Part shown: positions 32,198 through 44,277 of the stretch, piece after piece
Layout of the letters: each line of letters begins with the position of its first letter
How positions within the stretch are numbered: position 1 is the stretch's first letter
NCBI GenBank assembly: GCA_000156155.1
Contig: DS995299.1
Location: 64,390-128,389 of the forward strand
From: a beta proteobacterium KB13
GTDB taxonomy: Bacteria > Pseudomonadota > Gammaproteobacteria > Burkholderiales > Methylophilaceae
Length of the DNA stretch: 64,000 bases
Direction of reading: 5' to 3'
Program-made: the position numbers and the translations under genes
Notes under the pieces: generated by a model
Database searches by the model: none
What the model was told of the DNA's origin: nothing
The model's input: the letters and a program-made list of their open reading frames with translations, nothing else

Positions 32198-35010
32198 AAT
32201 AATTTTTGTAAATATTGTCCTGTATAACTTTTTGCAACATTAGCTAATTCTCTAGGAGAACCGCATGCGATCACTTCGCCACCGCCTGAACCTCCTTCAG
32301 GGCCTAAATCTATGATCCAGTCTGCTGTCTTAATGACATCCAAATTATGTTCAATAACAACGATCGTATTTCCATTATCTCGAAGCTTATGAAGAACATT
32401 TAAGAGTAATTGAATGTCAGCAAAATGAAGTCCTGTGGTAGGTTCATCAAGAATGTACATTGTTTTCCCTGTATCTCTCTTGGATAACTCTAGTGCTAAT
32501 TTAACTCTTTGGGCTTCTCCTCCAGATAAGGTGGTAGCATTTTGACCAAGGGTAATATATCCAAGGCCTACATCTAAAAGGGTTTGTAATTTTTTTGCGA
32601 CGACAGGAATGGACTCAAAAAATTGAAAGGCATCCTCAACGGTCATGGATAAAATTTGGTGAATATTTTTGCCTTTATATTTAATCTCTAAAGTTTCACG
32701 GTTATATCGATGTCCTTGGCAAATATCACATTTAACATACACGTCAGGAAGAAAGTGCATTTCTACTTTTAAAACACCATCACCCTCACAAGCCTCACAC
32801 CTTCCTCCTTTGACATTAAAAGAAAATCTTCCTGGACCATACCCTCTTGATTTACTTTCTGGTAATTTAGAAAATAAATCTCTAATCGGCGTGAATAAAC
32901 CTGTATAAGTAGCAGGATTGGATCGAGGCGTTCTACCAATCGGGCTTTGATTTACATCAATGACTTTATCAAATAAATTTACTCCTAATATTTCATCATG
33001 CGGGGCTGTTTCATGATTGTTTCGATTTAATTTATTCGACAAAGATAGATAAAGTGTGTCGTTGATTAAAGTCGACTTACCACTTCCAGAAACCCCTGTG
33101 ACACAAGTAAATAGACCAACAGGAATATCTACATCAATACTTTTTAAGTTATTACCTTTTGCCCCCTTAATTCTAATAAAATTATTGGTGGTCTTTGAAT
33201 GGTTGTTAATTTCAATTTTTTTATTTTTTGACAAATATTGAGCAGTCAGTGAATTTTTATTTTTTAAAATTTCCTGAGGCGAGCCAGAAGCAATCACTTC
33301 ACCACCGTGTACCCCAGCGCCAGGACCAATATCAATTACATAGTCAGCACTTAAGATAGCATCCTCATCATGCTCAACTACAATAACTGTGTTACCCAAA
33401 TCCCGAAGATTTTTTAATGTTTCTAAAAGCCTATCATTATCTCTTTGATGCAAACCAATAGAAGGTTCATCTAAAACATACATGACTCCTGTTAAACCGC
33501 TACCAATTTGAGAGGCCAATCTAATTCTTTGAGCCTCTCCTCCTGAAAGTGTATCCGCTGTCCTAGATAGGCTCAGATAATTAAGTCCAACATTATTAAG
33601 AAAAAAGACTCTACTTTTAATCTCATTGATTATTTTTTCTGCAATATGCTTTTTTGATCCAGTTAAATTTAAATTTTCAAAATACTGATGACATTCTTTC
33701 AGTGACATGTCGCAGATTGTATGGATATCGTAGCCATCTATTAATACACTCAGTGATGATTTTTTTAATCTTTTGCCTTGGCAATCAGGACATTCTTTAT
33801 GGCTGAGGTATTTTGCCAACTCATCTCTTACTAAATGGGAATCAGATTCACGATAACGTCTTGTAAAATTATTGACTATCCCCTCAAAGACATGGTTTTT
33901 TTTGTAAATTTTTCCATCAGAACTGAGATATGAAAAATCAATTTTTTCATTATTTCCGTAAAGAATAATTTGTTGAATTTCTTGGGCTAATTCATTAAAT
34001 GGTGTATCAATATCAAATTGATAATGATCAGCGAGTGACTTTAAGATTTGATAATAAAAATGATTTCTTTTATCCCAGCCTTTAATGGCCCCGGCTGATA
34101 GGGATAAGTCAGGCATCGCCACTATCTTGTCGGAGTCAAAAAATGTTTTGTTTCCAAGGCCATCACAGGAGGGACATGCACCCATGGGATTATTAAAAGA
34201 AAATATTCTTGGCTCTAATTCTTCAAGTGAAAAATCACAAACTGGGCACGCAAATTTTGTAGAAAATAAATGAGTACTGTCATTATCCATATCATAAATA
34301 ATGACCTTTGATTTCGATAACCTCACAGCTGTCTCAATAGACTCTGTAATTCTTTGTTTTGAAGTTGCATCAATTTTCAGACGATCAACAACCACTTCAA
34401 TAGTATGTTTTTTATTTTTATCAATCTCTGGCAAATCATCGATTTCATGAATCGAATTATTAAGTCGTATTCTTATAAACCCCTGAGACCGGAGCTCATC
34501 AATTAGATCTTTATGACTTCCTTTTTGCTCACTAATAATTGGAGATAAGATGACAATTTTTTTTTCGTTTCCTAGTAACAAAATATTATCAACTATCTGG
34601 GAAATAGTTTGAGCCTCTAATTTATGGTTGTGCTCAGGGCAATGCGGGTCACCTGCTCGTGCAAAAAGTAATCTTAAATAATCATGGACTTCTGTAACCG
34701 TTCCCACGGTTGACCTAGGATTATGTGATGTTGATTTTTGTTCAATAGATATTGCAGGAGATAAGCCTTCAATTAAATCCACATCTGGCTTATTCATCCT
34801 ATCTAAAAATTGTCTTGCGTATGCTGAGAGTGATTCCACATAGCGTCTTTGTCCTTCAGCATAAATGGTGTCAAAAGCTAGTGATGATTTACCTGATCCT
34901 GATAGTCCGGTAATGACAATTAGCTTATTTTTAGGCATGGCGACAGAAATATTTTTTAAATTATGAGTTCTAGCCCCTTTGATAATTAGATTGTCATTAT
35001 TTTTTTGCAT
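32194..35010 (-). CDS. uvrA: Excinuclease ABC subunit A
   Basis: DNA damage-recognition ATPase of nucleotide excision repair, 938 aa. Two ABC modules: Walker [28 protein letters not shown] near the N-terminus, in parts, and [16 protein letters not shown] in the second half; signatures [12 protein letters not shown] and [12 protein letters not shown]; zinc-finger cysteines in [20 protein letters not shown] and CDICQGHRY. The start is the ATG at 35010. A divergent MFS gene lies 50 bases away. No convincing LexA box is seen in the gap. Confidence 0.96.
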   Translation of the reverse strand: MQKNNDNLIIKGARTHNLKNISVAMPKNKLIVITGLSGSGKSSLAFDTIYAEGQRRYVESLSAYARQFLDRMNKPDVDLIEGLSPAISIEQKSTSHNPRSTVGTVTEVHDYLRLLFARAGDPHCPEHNHKLEAQTISQIVDNILLLGNEKKIVILSPIISEQKGSHKDLIDELRSQGFIRIRLNNSIHEIDDLPEIDKNKKHTIEVVVDRLKIDATSKQRITESIETAVRLSKSKVIIYDMDNDSTHLFSTKFACPVCDFSLEELEPRIFSFNNPMGACPSCDGLGNKTFFDSDKIVAMPDLSLSAGAIKGWDKRNHFYYQILKSLADHYQFDIDTPFNELAQEIQQIILYGNNEKIDFSYLSSDGKIYKKNHVFEGIVNNFTRRYRESDSHLVRDELAKYLSHKECPDCQGKRLKKSSLSVLIDGYDIHTICDMSLKECHQYFENLNLTGSKKHIAEKIINEIKSRVFFLNNVGLNYLSLSRTADTLSGGEAQRIRLASQIGSGLTGVMYVLDEPSIGLHQRDNDRLLETLKNLRDLGNTVIVVEHDEDAILSADYVIDIGPGAGVHGGEVIASGSPQEILKNKNSLTAQYLSKNKKIEINNHSKTTNNFIRIKGAKGNNLKSIDVDIPVGLFTCVTGVSGSGKSTLINDTLYLSLSNKLNRNNHETAPHDEILGVNLFDKVIDVNQSPIGRTPRSNPATYTGLFTPIRDLFSKLPESKSRGYGPGRFSFNVKGGRCEACEGDGVLKVEMHFLPDVYVKCDICQGHRYNRETLEIKYKGKNIHQILSMTVEDAFQFFESIPVVAKKLQTLLDVGLGYITLGQNATTLSGGEAQRVKLALELSKRDTGKTMYILDEPTTGLHFADIQLLLNVLHKLRDNGNTIVVIEHNLDVIKTADWIIDLGPEGGSGGGEVIACGSPRELANVAKSYTGQYLQKLF

Positions 35011-35060
35011 AACCTGTTAATATACGAGAAATTTATTATTTATGTAATACATACTTCAAG

Positions 35061-36434
35061 ATGACTTCGTTTGAAATCAAATCAACATTAGGTATCGCAT
35101 TCATCTATATGCTAAGAATGCTTGGCTTGTTCATTGTTCTCCCAATAATGTCAATCTATCTATCCGAGCTAGGAGCTGGTGCCTCAACCTTTTTAATTGG
35201 TCTTACGTTTGGTATTTATGGATTAACGCAAGCACTATTCCAAATTCCATTTGGAATATTATCCGACCGCTTTGGAAGAAAGAAAATAATCATTATTGGT
35301 TTGTGTATTTTTCTCATTGGTTCGCTTGTTATTTTTTTCTCAGAGTCATTAATTATGATTACATTGGGTCGAGCCCTTCAAGGGGCTGGGGCAATATCAG
35401 CTGTTCTTTTAGCATTACTTGCTGATTTAACTACGGACAAAGCAAGGACAAAATCCATGGCAATTATAGGAGCATCCATTGGCCTTACCTTTGGAATATC
35501 GATTGTACTTTCACCAATTCTAAATACTTATCTGGGCTTTCAAAATATATTTATGCTAATTGCAATTCTGTCACTAATCGCAATAGCAGTAGTTATTTAT
35601 TACATTCCTAACCCCATAAGATATTCAAGGAATGAAAAAATTGATTACCCTATAAAAAAAATTATTTTTGATAAAGTTTTTTTGAAACTTGATTATGGAA
35701 TTTTTGCTTTACATGCATCTCAAATTATTATGTTCATGATGATTCCATTGATGCTTAATAAGATCGGTTATCCGATTAAATATCATTGGCAAATTTATTT
35801 GCCTGTCTTTTTTTTGTCCATGCTTGCCATCATTCCGATGATAATTTTATCCTCAAAGAAAAAGATGCTGAGAAGCTTTTTTTTACTAAATATTTTTCTA
35901 CTTATATTTGTGCAATATCTCTTTATAAGTTGGTCGGATAGTAAACAATCTGTCATGATCACTTTATTAATCTATTTTATTGCTTTTAATTTTTTAGAGG
36001 CAACCTTACCAAGCTTAATCAGTAGACTCTCGCCAAAAAATTTAAAAGGTTTGGTTCTCGGCGCTTATAATACATCGCAATCTTTGGGAATATTTGTAGG
36101 AGGAATTTTAGGTGGATTTATTGCTACGCAATTTAACGATCAAGCTATATTTATCTTGAGTGCAGCTCTTTTAGCTGGCTGGTTAGTCTTGATGATTAGA
36201 TTTATCTTCCCCTCGAGCAAAAATGATATGGTAATAAAGATAAAACCTGAATTTTTCAATCAATCTGATAAATCTAAAAATGCTGTTTTTAATAAGATTC
36301 AAAGCTTAGATTTTGTTGATGAAGCCTTAATTTTCCCAAACGAAAGCTATATAATTATAAAATTAAAACATAATGCAAATTTTGATAACAATAAAGTTAT
36401 GAAAATTTTAGGAGAAAAAAATGCCATCAGTTAA
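35061..36434 (+). CDS. MFS transporter of the YajR type
   Basis: 457 aa. Twelve membrane segments occupy about residues 8-390, with the MFS motif A as [16 protein letters not shown] and [14 protein letters not shown]. After the last segment a soluble tail of about 65 residues ([23 protein letters not shown] and on) resembles the ferredoxin-like C-terminal domain of YajR. The substrate is unknown. The last 14 bases overlap the ssb start, coupling the two genes. Same linkage (uvrA / MFS / ssb) is common in betaproteobacteria. Confidence 0.85.
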   Translation: MTSFEIKSTLGIAFIYMLRMLGLFIVLPIMSIYLSELGAGASTFLIGLTFGIYGLTQALFQIPFGILSDRFGRKKIIIIGLCIFLIGSLVIFFSESLIMITLGRALQGAGAISAVLLALLADLTTDKARTKSMAIIGASIGLTFGISIVLSPILNTYLGFQNIFMLIAILSLIAIAVVIYYIPNPIRYSRNEKIDYPIKKIIFDKVFLKLDYGIFALHASQIIMFMMIPLMLNKIGYPIKYHWQIYLPVFFLSMLAIIPMIILSSKKKMLRSFFLLNIFLLIFVQYLFISWSDSKQSVMITLLIYFIAFNFLEATLPSLISRLSPKNLKGLVLGAYNTSQSLGIFVGGILGGFIATQFNDQAIFILSAALLAGWLVLMIRFIFPSSKNDMVIKIKPEFFNQSDKSKNAVFNKIQSLDFVDEALIFPNESYIIIKLKHNANFDNNKVMKILGEKNAIS

Positions 36435-36894
36435 TAAGGTTATTCTTATGGGTAACTTAGGAAGAGATCCTGAAGTTAGATTCATGCCCAATGGAGATGC
36501 AGTGTGTAATTTCAGCATTGCAACTACTGACTCTTGGAAAGATAAAGCTGGGGAAAGGCAAGAAAAAACAGAGTGGCACAATATTGTTATGTATAGACGG
36601 TTAGCGGAAATTGCTGGCGAGTACCTAAAAAAAGGACGTCCAGTCTATCTTGAGGGTCGATTACAAACAAGAAAATGGCAAACTAAAGAAGGTCAGGATC
36701 GATACACCACTGAAGTTATTGCTGATTCGATGCAAATGCTTGGAGGAAGAGATGGTGCGCCTGCTCAAGAATCTCAAACAAGCTCTCAGCTTGATAATAA
36801 AAATGAGTTTGATCAAACCCCCTCTCGTAACAATCAATCAGGATCATCAAATAGTAGTTCATTTGATGAGTTTGAAGACGATATTCCGTTTTAG
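36421..36894 (+). CDS. ssb: Single-stranded DNA-binding protein
   Basis: 157 aa. OB-fold core starts [32 protein letters not shown] in parts, with [21 protein letters not shown] and [13 protein letters not shown] Ser/Gln/Asn-rich linker leads to the acidic tip FEDDIPF, the docking peptide for replication and repair partners. It is divergent to uvrA in the usual uvrA-ssb neighbourhood, here with an MFS gene between. Confidence 0.96.
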   Translation: MPSVNKVILMGNLGRDPEVRFMPNGDAVCNFSIATTDSWKDKAGERQEKTEWHNIVMYRRLAEIAGEYLKKGRPVYLEGRLQTRKWQTKEGQDRYTTEVIADSMQMLGGRDGAPAQESQTSSQLDNKNEFDQTPSRNNQSGSSNSSSFDEFEDDIPF

Positions 36895-36902
36895 AGAAAA
36901 AA

Positions 36903-37157
36903 ATGCCGATCTACGAGTATAAATGTTCTAGCTGCTCTCATTCTGATGATCTTTTTTTAAAGCTTTCAGAGGCCGTTACAAAAATCTGCCCCGCATGTAA
37001 TAAAGAAACTTTTGAAAAAATGTTATCTGCTCCTGCATTCAAACTGAATGGATCGGGCTGGTATGAGACAGATTTTAAAAAACCTGTGACAAAAAAAGAA
37101 GTGAAATCAACTGCTCCTGAAGCTTCGGTAAAGACGGATAACCAAAAAAATGTTTAA
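36903..37157 (+). CDS. FmdB-family zinc-ribbon protein
   Basis: 84 aa putative regulatory protein. MPIYEYKCSSCSH and KICPACNKETFEKMLSAPAFKLNGSGWYETDF (in parts) form the paired CxxC zinc ribbon of the FmdB family. The role is not known; it is conserved upstream of the DUF502 gene and aspS in betaproteobacteria. It overlaps the next gene by 8 bases. Confidence 0.88.
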   Translation: MPIYEYKCSSCSHSDDLFLKLSEAVTKICPACNKETFEKMLSAPAFKLNGSGWYETDFKKPVTKKEVKSTAPEASVKTDNQKNV

Positions 37158-37770
37158 AAAAAATATTCTTACTGGACTCATTGTCCTTATTCCTCTTGTC
37201 TTGACCTTCTGGGTCATTTATTCTTTGGCACATTTTCTTGATCAGGTGGTTTTATTTTTACCATACGAATATCAACCTAATCAGTTAATTGGATTCAATA
37301 TTCCTGGGGTTGGAGTTGTTTTAACAGCGGCCTCAATTTTTGTAGTTGGTTTGATTGCTAATAACTTTTTTGGGAAAAGATTAATTTCCTTGTATGAAGT
37401 TATCTTCGATAAACTTCCTTTTGTTAAATCTATTTATGGAGGAATCAAACAAGTTTCAGACACATTGTTTTCTAATAACTCTAATGCATTTTCAAAGGCA
37501 GTTTTAATTGAGTTTCCCGATGCCAAAAATTATACCTTTGCATTTATCACTGGCGATACCGATGAGAAAATAGCCAAAATTTTAAAGGGAAAATATGTTA
37601 ATGTTTATGTTCCTACAACGCCTAATCCAACGTCAGGATATACTTTAATGGTGCCCAGAAATAAAATTAAGGAAATTGATGTTTCCGTAGACCAAGCCTT
37701 AAAGTATGTAATTTCCATGGGAGTTGTACCTCCTAAATCAAAATCACGTTCAAACAGAGTTAAGAGATAA
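37150..37770 (+). CDS. DUF502 membrane protein
   Basis: 206 aa. Two N-terminal membrane helices ([21 protein letters not shown] and [16 protein letters not shown]) are followed by a conserved soluble part: [37 protein letters not shown], and [19 protein letters not shown]. These mark the DUF502 family of unknown function. It is cotranscribed with fmdB and probably aspS, which starts 5 bases later. Confidence 0.88.
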   Translation: MFKKNILTGLIVLIPLVLTFWVIYSLAHFLDQVVLFLPYEYQPNQLIGFNIPGVGVVLTAASIFVVGLIANNFFGKRLISLYEVIFDKLPFVKSIYGGIKQVSDTLFSNNSNAFSKAVLIEFPDAKNYTFAFITGDTDEKIAKILKGKYVNVYVPTTPNPTSGYTLMVPRNKIKEIDVSVDQALKYVISMGVVPPKSKSRSNRVKR

Positions 37771-37775
37771 TTATT

Positions 37776-39563
37776 ATGAGAACTTTATATTGTGGGCATG
37801 TGAATGCATCCCATATTGATCAAGAAATATATCTATGTGGATGGGCTCATCGCAGAAGAGATCATGGCGGTGTAATTTTCATTGATTTAAGAGACAGGGA
37901 AGGTCTTGCCCAAATTGTGATTGATCCAGACACACCTGAAGCATTCAAAATTGCTGAAACTGTTAGAAGTGAATTCGTCTTAAAAGTTAAGTGCAAGGTT
38001 CGTAAACGTCCAGAGGGAACAGTCAATAAAAATATACCAACTGGGGAAGTTGAAATGCTTGTCTCTGAAATAGAAATTATCAACGCATCCTTAACGCCAC
38101 CTTTTGTCATTGATGATGAAAATATTACCGAGACTATCCGCTTAGAAAATCGCTTCATTGACTTGCGTCGTGATCAAATGCAGAAAAATTTAAAGGTACG
38201 TTATGAGATCACCAAGAGCGTTCGCCAATCTTTAGATGAAGATAATTTCATAGAAATTGAAACACCGATATTAACTAGAAGCACACCTGAGGGTGCGAGA
38301 GATTATCTTGTACCATCACGAGTGCATCATGGAGAATTTTTTGCTCTACCTCAATCTCCACAACTGTTTAAACAATTATTGATGGTTTCTGGATTTGATC
38401 GATATTTTCAAATTGCTAAATGTTTTCGGGATGAAGATTTAAGAGCAGACAGACAGCCTGAATTTACTCAAATTGACATCGAAGCATCATTTGTTGAAGA
38501 GGAAGATGTAAAAAATATTGCTGCAAAGTTAACACAAAAAGTATTTAAAGATGTGCTAAATGTAGATCTGCCAGAAAAATTTCAGGAAATAACTTACAAA
38601 GAGGCGATGACGAGATATGGATCCGACAAGCCTGATTTACGTGTTAATTTAGAGCTCATTGAATTAACTGAGGATATGAAAGATGTCGACTTTAAGGTCT
38701 TTTCTACTCCAGCGAATTCAACCAGTGGTCGCGTCGCTGCCTTAAAAATTCCATCTGGAGCAGATATGTCAAGATCAGAAATTGATCAATACACGGAATT
38801 TGTCAGGATATATGGAGCAAAGGGATTAGCATATATAAAAATTAATGATGTGACCAAGCTTAATGAAGAAGGGCTCCAAAGCCCAATTGTTAAAAATATC
38901 CATGAAAAAGCATTGAAAGCAATTATTGAGAAAACACAAGCTGAAAATGGGGATTTGATATTCTTTGGCGCGGATAAAGAAAAAATTGTGAATGAAGCCC
39001 TTGGAGCCTTAAGAGAAAAAATTGGTCATGATCGTAAAATACTTTCAGGCGATGAGTGGTCAATTCTATGGGTGGTTGATTTCCCTATGTTTGAATTTAA
39101 TGAAGATGAAGATCGTTGGGACGCATTGCATCATCCGTTCACTTCTCCGAAAGATGGTCATGAAAAATTACTTTCCTCTGATCCAGGAGCATGTCTGTCA
39201 AAGGCTTATGATCTTGTTATTAATGGTTGGGAAGTTGGCGGCGGGTCAATTCGTATTCATGATCAGTCTGTTCAATCACAAGTATTTTCAGCTTTAAATA
39301 TTTCTAATGAGGAGGCAAATGAAAAATTTGGTTTCCTCCTTGAAGCACTTCAATACGGAGCACCTCCTCATGGTGGATTGGCTTTTGGCTTAGATCGTTT
39401 AACCACGTTATTAGTTGGAGCAGAGTCAATTAGAGATGTGATTGCATTCCCTAAAACTCAAAGAGCTCAGTGTCTATTAACATCAGCACCGAATGAGGTT
39501 GATGAAAAACAGTTAAGAGAGTTGCACATTCGTGTCCGTAATCAAAACGTTTCAACCAGTTAA
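37776..39563 (+). CDS. aspS: Aspartyl-tRNA synthetase, probably non-discriminating (Asp/Asn)
   Basis: Class II synthetase, 595 aa, with the bacterial GAD insertion. Motif 2 is [18 protein letters not shown], motif 3 lies in [27 protein letters not shown], and [20 protein letters not shown] is conserved. The anticodon-binding domain reads HRRRDHGG and RPEG, carrying His and Gly where discriminating enzymes such as E. coli AspRS have Leu and Lys. With GatCAB in the genome this suggests it charges tRNA-Asn with Asp for later amidation. That is inference from known specificity residues. Confidence 0.95.
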   Translation: MRTLYCGHVNASHIDQEIYLCGWAHRRRDHGGVIFIDLRDREGLAQIVIDPDTPEAFKIAETVRSEFVLKVKCKVRKRPEGTVNKNIPTGEVEMLVSEIEIINASLTPPFVIDDENITETIRLENRFIDLRRDQMQKNLKVRYEITKSVRQSLDEDNFIEIETPILTRSTPEGARDYLVPSRVHHGEFFALPQSPQLFKQLLMVSGFDRYFQIAKCFRDEDLRADRQPEFTQIDIEASFVEEEDVKNIAAKLTQKVFKDVLNVDLPEKFQEITYKEAMTRYGSDKPDLRVNLELIELTEDMKDVDFKVFSTPANSTSGRVAALKIPSGADMSRSEIDQYTEFVRIYGAKGLAYIKINDVTKLNEEGLQSPIVKNIHEKALKAIIEKTQAENGDLIFFGADKEKIVNEALGALREKIGHDRKILSGDEWSILWVVDFPMFEFNEDEDRWDALHHPFTSPKDGHEKLLSSDPGACLSKAYDLVINGWEVGGGSIRIHDQSVQSQVFSALNISNEEANEKFGFLLEALQYGAPPHGGLAFGLDRLTTLLVGAESIRDVIAFPKTQRAQCLLTSAPNEVDEKQLRELHIRVRNQNVSTS

Positions 39564-39572
39564 TTTTTAAAT

Positions 39573-39953
39573 ATGATTGAAGGAATTAATCATTACAACT
39601 TAAGGGCTGATGAAGAGACCATTGAAGTTTTAAAAGATTTTTATATCGAAATAGTTGGCTTAAATTTAGGCCATCGTCCACCGTTTAAGAATGGGGGCTA
39701 TTGGTTATATGCAAATCAAAAAGATGTATTACATTTAAGTTTTTCAAAAAATGACATCGTTAATGAGTTGAATGTTAACTCCACATTCGACCATATGGCA
39801 TTTACATGTCAAGATGAGGATATGTATATTGACCTACTAACTAAAAAAAATATTAAGTTTTCAATTCGTGAAATCCCCGAAATTGGAACCCGTCAAATAT
39901 TTTTCAAAGATCCAGCTGGGAATGGTATCGAGCTGATCTTTCCATATAACTAA
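39573..39953 (+). CDS. VOC (glyoxalase/dioxygenase-fold) family protein
   Basis: 126 aa. One vicinal-oxygen-chelate domain: NHYNLRADEETIEVLKDFYIEIVGLNLGHRPPF in parts, YWLYANQKDVLHLSF, FDHMAFTC, and FFKDPAGNGIELIFPY. Metal-ligand positions (His near the start, His in DHMAF, Glu in GIELIF) are plausible. The substrate is unknown. It stands 9 bases after aspS and 1 base before the glycosyltransferase gene. Confidence 0.85.
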   Translation: MIEGINHYNLRADEETIEVLKDFYIEIVGLNLGHRPPFKNGGYWLYANQKDVLHLSFSKNDIVNELNVNSTFDHMAFTCQDEDMYIDLLTKKNIKFSIREIPEIGTRQIFFKDPAGNGIELIFPYN

Positions 39954-39954
39954 G

Positions 39955-40632
39955 ATGTCAATGATTAATTTATATGTTGGATATGATGAAAGAGAAGCAA
40001 TTGCTTACCATGTCTTTTGTCATTCAGTGATTAAAAACACGTCGATTCCAGTAAAAATTACACCACTAGTTTTAAGTCAATTAAAAGAATTTAATGAAAC
40101 TCATCAGGATCGCAGTAATGATTTTGTTTACTCTCGATTTTTAACTCCTTATTTGAATGAATTCAATGGGTGGGCAATTTTTGCTGATGGAGATATGATT
40201 TGCCAAGCTGATTTAAAAGAGTTGATAGGTATGGCTGATCCCAATAAAGCTCTCATGGTGGTAAAGCATGATTATCAAACTAAGGCATCAATCAAATATT
40301 TAGGAAACATTAATGAAAATTATCCCAGAAAAAACTGGTCTAGTGTCATCTTGTGGAATTGTTCTCATCCAAAACATAAAATTTTAACCCCTGAGTTTGT
40401 TTCGAACCAGACTGGTAAATTTTTGCATCGGTTTAGTTGGTTGGATGACAATGACATTGGTGAGCTTCCTGTTGAATGGAATTGGCTGGCGTGTGAGTAT
40501 GAAAAAAATGCAGATGCAAAATTAATTCATTACACTCTTGGTACGCCTTGTTTCAAAGATTTTAGAGATACTGATATGGCTGAGATTTGGTATGATTATT
40601 ATGAATCAGCAAAAAAAGGATTTGATCAATGA
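39955..40632 (+). CDS. Glycosyltransferase, GT8-like
   Basis: 225 aa. Begins [21 protein letters not shown], has the DxD-type metal motif in [15 protein letters not shown], and [23 protein letters not shown] and [14 protein letters not shown]. The whole resembles a conserved proteobacterial glycosyltransferase family of unknown acceptor. The ATG at 39961 is an alternative start two codons in. It overlaps the next gene by 4 bases. Confidence 0.8.
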   Translation: MSMINLYVGYDEREAIAYHVFCHSVIKNTSIPVKITPLVLSQLKEFNETHQDRSNDFVYSRFLTPYLNEFNGWAIFADGDMICQADLKELIGMADPNKALMVVKHDYQTKASIKYLGNINENYPRKNWSSVILWNCSHPKHKILTPEFVSNQTGKFLHRFSWLDDNDIGELPVEWNWLACEYEKNADAKLIHYTLGTPCFKDFRDTDMAEIWYDYYESAKKGFDQ

Positions 40633-41048
40633 AAAGCTACAGAAAAGAATTATGGTTTAATGCTCCTGAAAGAATGCATTTTACCAACATCACTCATGAG
40701 ATTAGAGAATGCTTAGCTGAAAGCGGTATTAGTGAAGGATTAGTTTTAGTTAATGCAATGCATATCACCGCAAGTGTTTTTATCAATGATGACGAATCAG
40801 GCCTGCACAGCGACTATAAAAAGTGGTTAGAAAAACTAGCCCCACATGAGCCCGTTAGTGGTTATCGTCATAATGATACGGGTGAGGATAATGCAGATGC
40901 CCATATGAAAAGGCAAGTAATGGGTAGAGAAGTCGTTGTTGCTGTGACGGATGGAAATTTAGACTTCGGTCCTTGGGAACAAATTTTTTATGGTGAGTTT
41001 GATGGGCGCAGAAAGAAAAGAGTGTTGGTCAAAATTATTGGTGACTAA
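40629..41048 (+). CDS. YjbQ family protein (UPF0047)
   Basis: 139 aa. The family motifs [25 protein letters not shown] (in parts), [28 protein letters not shown] and [19 protein letters not shown] are all present, with the conserved histidines. Some members have weak thiamine-phosphate synthase activity; the physiological role is unclear. Its stop interlocks with the stop of the convergent CBS-domain gene. Confidence 0.9.
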   Translation: MKSYRKELWFNAPERMHFTNITHEIRECLAESGISEGLVLVNAMHITASVFINDDESGLHSDYKKWLEKLAPHEPVSGYRHNDTGEDNADAHMKRQVMGREVVVAVTDGNLDFGPWEQIFYGEFDGRRKKRVLVKIIGD

Positions 41049-41476
41049 CTTTTAATAAAACTTTCTAGCTGGTCAATTAAAAACCTTTGATGGGTAATTG
41101 TTTCTTTAGCTAAATCACCTAAAGACAACATCCCAACCACCTTATTATTTTCTATAACCGGAAGATGACGAATATGATTTTCTGTCATTATTTCCAAACC
41201 TTTGTCATAGGTATCGTTGGCATCAATAGTAATGACATTTTTTGTCATAACCTCCTCAATCAAGCATTCTTTTGAGGATTTACCTTTTAACACTATCTCT
41301 CTGGCATAATCTCTTTCTGAAATGATGCCAAGCAGTTTATTTTTTTGCATTACTAGCAAAGCCCCTATTTTATATTCTGCCATGATAATTAATGCATCTA
41401 TTACCGGTCTATCAGGTTCAACAGAAAGAATGTCATTGTGTTTTTTATCATTTAATATTTGCTGCGCTGTTTTCAT
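41045..41476 (-). CDS. CBS-domain pair protein
   Basis: 143 aa consisting almost entirely of two CBS motifs: [37 protein letters not shown] and [33 protein letters not shown] (each in parts). Such proteins bind adenine nucleotides and act as energy sensors; the target is unknown. It is divergent from the EamA gene across about 50 bases. Confidence 0.85.
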   Translation of the reverse strand: MKTAQQILNDKKHNDILSVEPDRPVIDALIIMAEYKIGALLVMQKNKLLGIISERDYAREIVLKGKSSKECLIEEVMTKNVITIDANDTYDKGLEIMTENHIRHLPVIENNKVVGMLSLGDLAKETITHQRFLIDQLESFIKS

Positions 41477-41527
41477 AATGCATAATTAGTAAATTCAGAA
41501 AAGCTAGAATAACAAATTTTATAAAAC

Positions 41528-42421
41528 ATGCAAAATTCTTTTAAATTGAAACTTCTGCCAATTTTAAGTGTTGTTTTAATGACTTTTTTTTGGGGTTATA
41601 ACTGGGTGGTGATGAAACAAGCGGTTCAATTAGTTGGGCCTTGGGAATTTGCGTTTATAAGAAACTTTTTTGGCGCCTTAATACTGTTGGTGCTTTTAGT
41701 ACTCATGCAGAAATCATTAAAAATTATAAATTTTAAGTTTGTTTTTTTAATTGGCATGTTTCAGATGATTGGGTTCACTGTTCTGGTTTTAGTTGCTCTA
41801 GTTAATGGCGGAACAGCAAAAACATCCGTCCTAACCTTTACGATGCCCATATGGGCTAATTTGCTTGCTCTCTATTTTTTAAAGGAGAAAATGACAAATA
41901 AACAAATTTTAGCAATCGCTGTCAGTTTGATTGGATTGATACTCATATTTGATCCTGTCCACAAAAATGCAGATTTTAACAGCATGTTAATTGCGATCAG
42001 CGCAGGTTTTTTTTGGGGTTGTGGGGTGATCAGTGTCAAAAAATATAATAAAAAATATCCTCAAGTTGATCTGTTAAATCTGACTGCCTGGCAAATGTTA
42101 TTGGGCTCTTTACCTATCCTTATTGTTATTCTTGCAAAAGGTATCGAAATTTACGAGATCAATCCATATTTTTGGAAGGCTTCGCTTTTTAATATTATTT
42201 TTTGCAATGCTTTGGCTTGGTTATTATGGAATTATGGAGTCAAACATTTAAAAACTGGCGAGGTATCGACTATTTCATTATTGGCTCCAGTCATAGGATC
42301 GTTGGCTGCATTTCTTGAACTTCATGAGGCATTAAAAATTAATGAAGGTATTGGATTGATAATGATATTTAGTGGAGTTTTATTTATGATCCTTTTGGCT
42401 TCACGCGAAGGCTCAAAATGA
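41528..42421 (+). CDS. EamA/DMT-family transporter
   Basis: 297 aa, about ten membrane segments in two repeated halves, each an EamA domain: FFWGYNWVVMKQAVQLVGPWEFAFIRNF near the start (in parts) and GFFWGCGVISVKKYNKK in the middle, ending GVLFMILLASREG. A metabolite exporter by family; substrate unknown. It stands alone before yebC. Confidence 0.85.
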   Translation: MQNSFKLKLLPILSVVLMTFFWGYNWVVMKQAVQLVGPWEFAFIRNFFGALILLVLLVLMQKSLKIINFKFVFLIGMFQMIGFTVLVLVALVNGGTAKTSVLTFTMPIWANLLALYFLKEKMTNKQILAIAVSLIGLILIFDPVHKNADFNSMLIAISAGFFWGCGVISVKKYNKKYPQVDLLNLTAWQMLLGSLPILIVILAKGIEIYEINPYFWKASLFNIIFCNALAWLLWNYGVKHLKTGEVSTISLLAPVIGSLAAFLELHEALKINEGIGLIMIFSGVLFMILLASREGSK

Positions 42422-42454
42422 TAAAATATATAATAAAAATTTTTAGGAAAACTT

Positions 42455-43180
42455 ATGGCAGGACATTCCAAGTGGGCAAACATTCAGCATCGTAAAGGAC
42501 GCCAGGATGCTAAAAGAGGAAAGATATTCACGAAATTAATTAAAGAAATTACTGTTTCAGCTAGGATGAGTGGCGGTGACCCAAATTTCAATCCAAGATT
42601 ACGTGCTGCTATAGCGGCAGCAAAAGATGAAAATATGCCTGCAGAAAATATTACAAGAGCAATCAAAAGAGGAACGGGTGAACTCGAGGGTGTGAATTAC
42701 GAGGAAATTCGTTATGAAGGCTATGGAATTAATGGCGCAGCGATTATTGTTGATTGTTTAACTGATAATAAGAATAGGGCTGTCGCTGATGTACGCCATG
42801 CTTTTTCTAAGAATGGTGGAAATTTAGGTACGGATGGTTGTGTTGCTTTCATGTTTAAACATTGTGGCAGTATTTTTTTTGCTCCAGGATCTAATGAAGA
42901 AGAGATCATGGAGAAAGCGATTGACCTAGGTGCTGAGGATGTTGAGATTAATGAGGATGGTTCCATAGAGGTAATTACTCCACCAAATGATTTTTTAATC
43001 ATTAAAGAAGCATTTGAAAAAGAAAATTTAAAATTCGAGATGGCCGAATTAACAATGAAAGCAGATAACGAAGTGGAGTTATCTGGAGACGAGGGTACAA
43101 AAATGCAAAAAATTCTCGATGTGCTTGATGATCTTGATGATGTGCAAGAGGTATACACCAACGCTGTAATCGAGAACTAA
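42455..43180 (+). CDS. yebC: YebC/PmpR family translation or transcription regulator
   Basis: 241 aa. The N-terminal signature [23 protein letters not shown] and [12 protein letters not shown] are invariant in the family; the C-terminal part carries DVQEVYTNA. Recent work on homologues ties it to relief of ribosome stalling, older work to regulation of ruvC and quorum genes. It directly precedes ruvC, separated by one base, as in many proteobacteria. Confidence 0.94.
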   Translation: MAGHSKWANIQHRKGRQDAKRGKIFTKLIKEITVSARMSGGDPNFNPRLRAAIAAAKDENMPAENITRAIKRGTGELEGVNYEEIRYEGYGINGAAIIVDCLTDNKNRAVADVRHAFSKNGGNLGTDGCVAFMFKHCGSIFFAPGSNEEEIMEKAIDLGAEDVEINEDGSIEVITPPNDFLIIKEAFEKENLKFEMAELTMKADNEVELSGDEGTKMQKILDVLDDLDDVQEVYTNAVIEN

Positions 43181-43181
43181 T

Positions 43182-43709
43182 TTGACCTCAACTAGGGTAA
43201 TTGGAATTGACCCAGGATTAAGAATCACGGGATATGGCATAGTTGATTGTGAAAATAAAAAAACAACTTACATTACAAGTGGCGTCATTAAGACAACCTC
43301 GGAAAAACTACCCTACCCTGAAAGATTAAAAATAATTTTTGATGAAGTATCAGAGATTGTATCTAAACACCAGCCCAATCAAATGTGCATCGAAAAAACT
43401 TTTGTAAATATGAATGCAAATAGCTCTTTGGCATTAGGACAGGCTCGAGGGGTGGCCATGGCAGCAGGAATTCAACACCAGCTGCAAATATATGAATATA
43501 CCGCTCTGCAAATTAAAAAGTCTGTGGTGGGAAATGGCCATGCTGAAAAAATTCAAGTGCAATCAATGGTGCAAAAACTATTAAATCTTCCAGAGGTCCT
43601 GGGCCCAGATTCTTCGGATGCACTTGCCTGCGTATTGTGTCACAATCAAGTCATGCAAATTAACCAAGATAATTCCCCAATTAATTTTAAAGGTGGTCGA
43701 ATTTTATGA
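43182..43709 (+). CDS. ruvC: Holliday junction resolvase RuvC
   Basis: 175 aa endonuclease that resolves junctions with RuvAB. Acidic residues are in GIDPGLRITGYG, CIEKTFVN and PDSSDALACVLCH. The start is a TTG at 43182, the only reasonable one, 1 base after the yebC stop; MTSTRVIGIDPG fits the family N-terminus. It overlaps ruvA by 4 bases. Confidence 0.94.
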   Translation: MTSTRVIGIDPGLRITGYGIVDCENKKTTYITSGVIKTTSEKLPYPERLKIIFDEVSEIVSKHQPNQMCIEKTFVNMNANSSLALGQARGVAMAAGIQHQLQIYEYTALQIKKSVVGNGHAEKIQVQSMVQKLLNLPEVLGPDSSDALACVLCHNQVMQINQDNSPINFKGGRIL

Positions 43710-44275
43710 TTGGAAGTATTCGCGGAATTTTAATTGATAGGTCACCTCCTTGGGTTCAAGTTGATTGTGGTGGCATTGGCTATGAAATTGAAGTCCCCAT
43801 GTCGACTTATTATCATCTACCAGAGTTGCAATCTGACATTTTTCTTCATGTTCACATGGTAGTTCGTGAAGATGCTCAGTTGTTGTTCGGGTTTCTTACC
43901 AAAGAGGAAAAATCATCCTTTAAAAGCTTAATTAAAATTAACGGCATTGGAGCTAAAGTTGCCCTCTCAATTTTAAGTGGTGTATCCATGGATCAATTTT
44001 CTAACGCCATTGAACAACAAGACGTCTCTCTTCTCGTAAAAATTCCTGGTATTGGCAGAAAGACTGCGGAAAGATTAATTGTCGAATTAAAAGATAAACA
44101 AGATCTGAAGCTACAACAATCATCTCAGCATTCAAAAAATTTAACTGATATTATGGATGCATTAGAGGCGCTTGGATATTCTAAAAGCGATATCCAAAAA
44201 GTCATTAAAAATTTCAATGAAGATATTAATGTGAATGAGGGAATCAAACAAGCATTACAATGGTTGTCTAGTTAA
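43706..44275 (+). CDS. ruvA: Holliday junction DNA helicase subunit RuvA
   Basis: 189 aa junction-binding tetramer. N-terminal OB domain ([31 protein letters not shown] in parts), helix-hairpin-helix motifs [16 protein letters not shown] and [20 protein letters not shown], and a C-terminal domain [16 protein letters not shown] that binds RuvB. ruvB starts 2 bases after it. Confidence 0.95.
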   Translation: MIGSIRGILIDRSPPWVQVDCGGIGYEIEVPMSTYYHLPELQSDIFLHVHMVVREDAQLLFGFLTKEEKSSFKSLIKINGIGAKVALSILSGVSMDQFSNAIEQQDVSLLVKIPGIGRKTAERLIVELKDKQDLKLQQSSQHSKNLTDIMDALEALGYSKSDIQKVIKNFNEDINVNEGIKQALQWLSS

Positions 44276-44277
44276 TC

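Noticed and set aside
35020-35045. LexA box upstream of uvrA (cctgttaatatacgag)
   Set aside because: The second half does not complete CTGT-N8-ACAG; spacing and bases are wrong.
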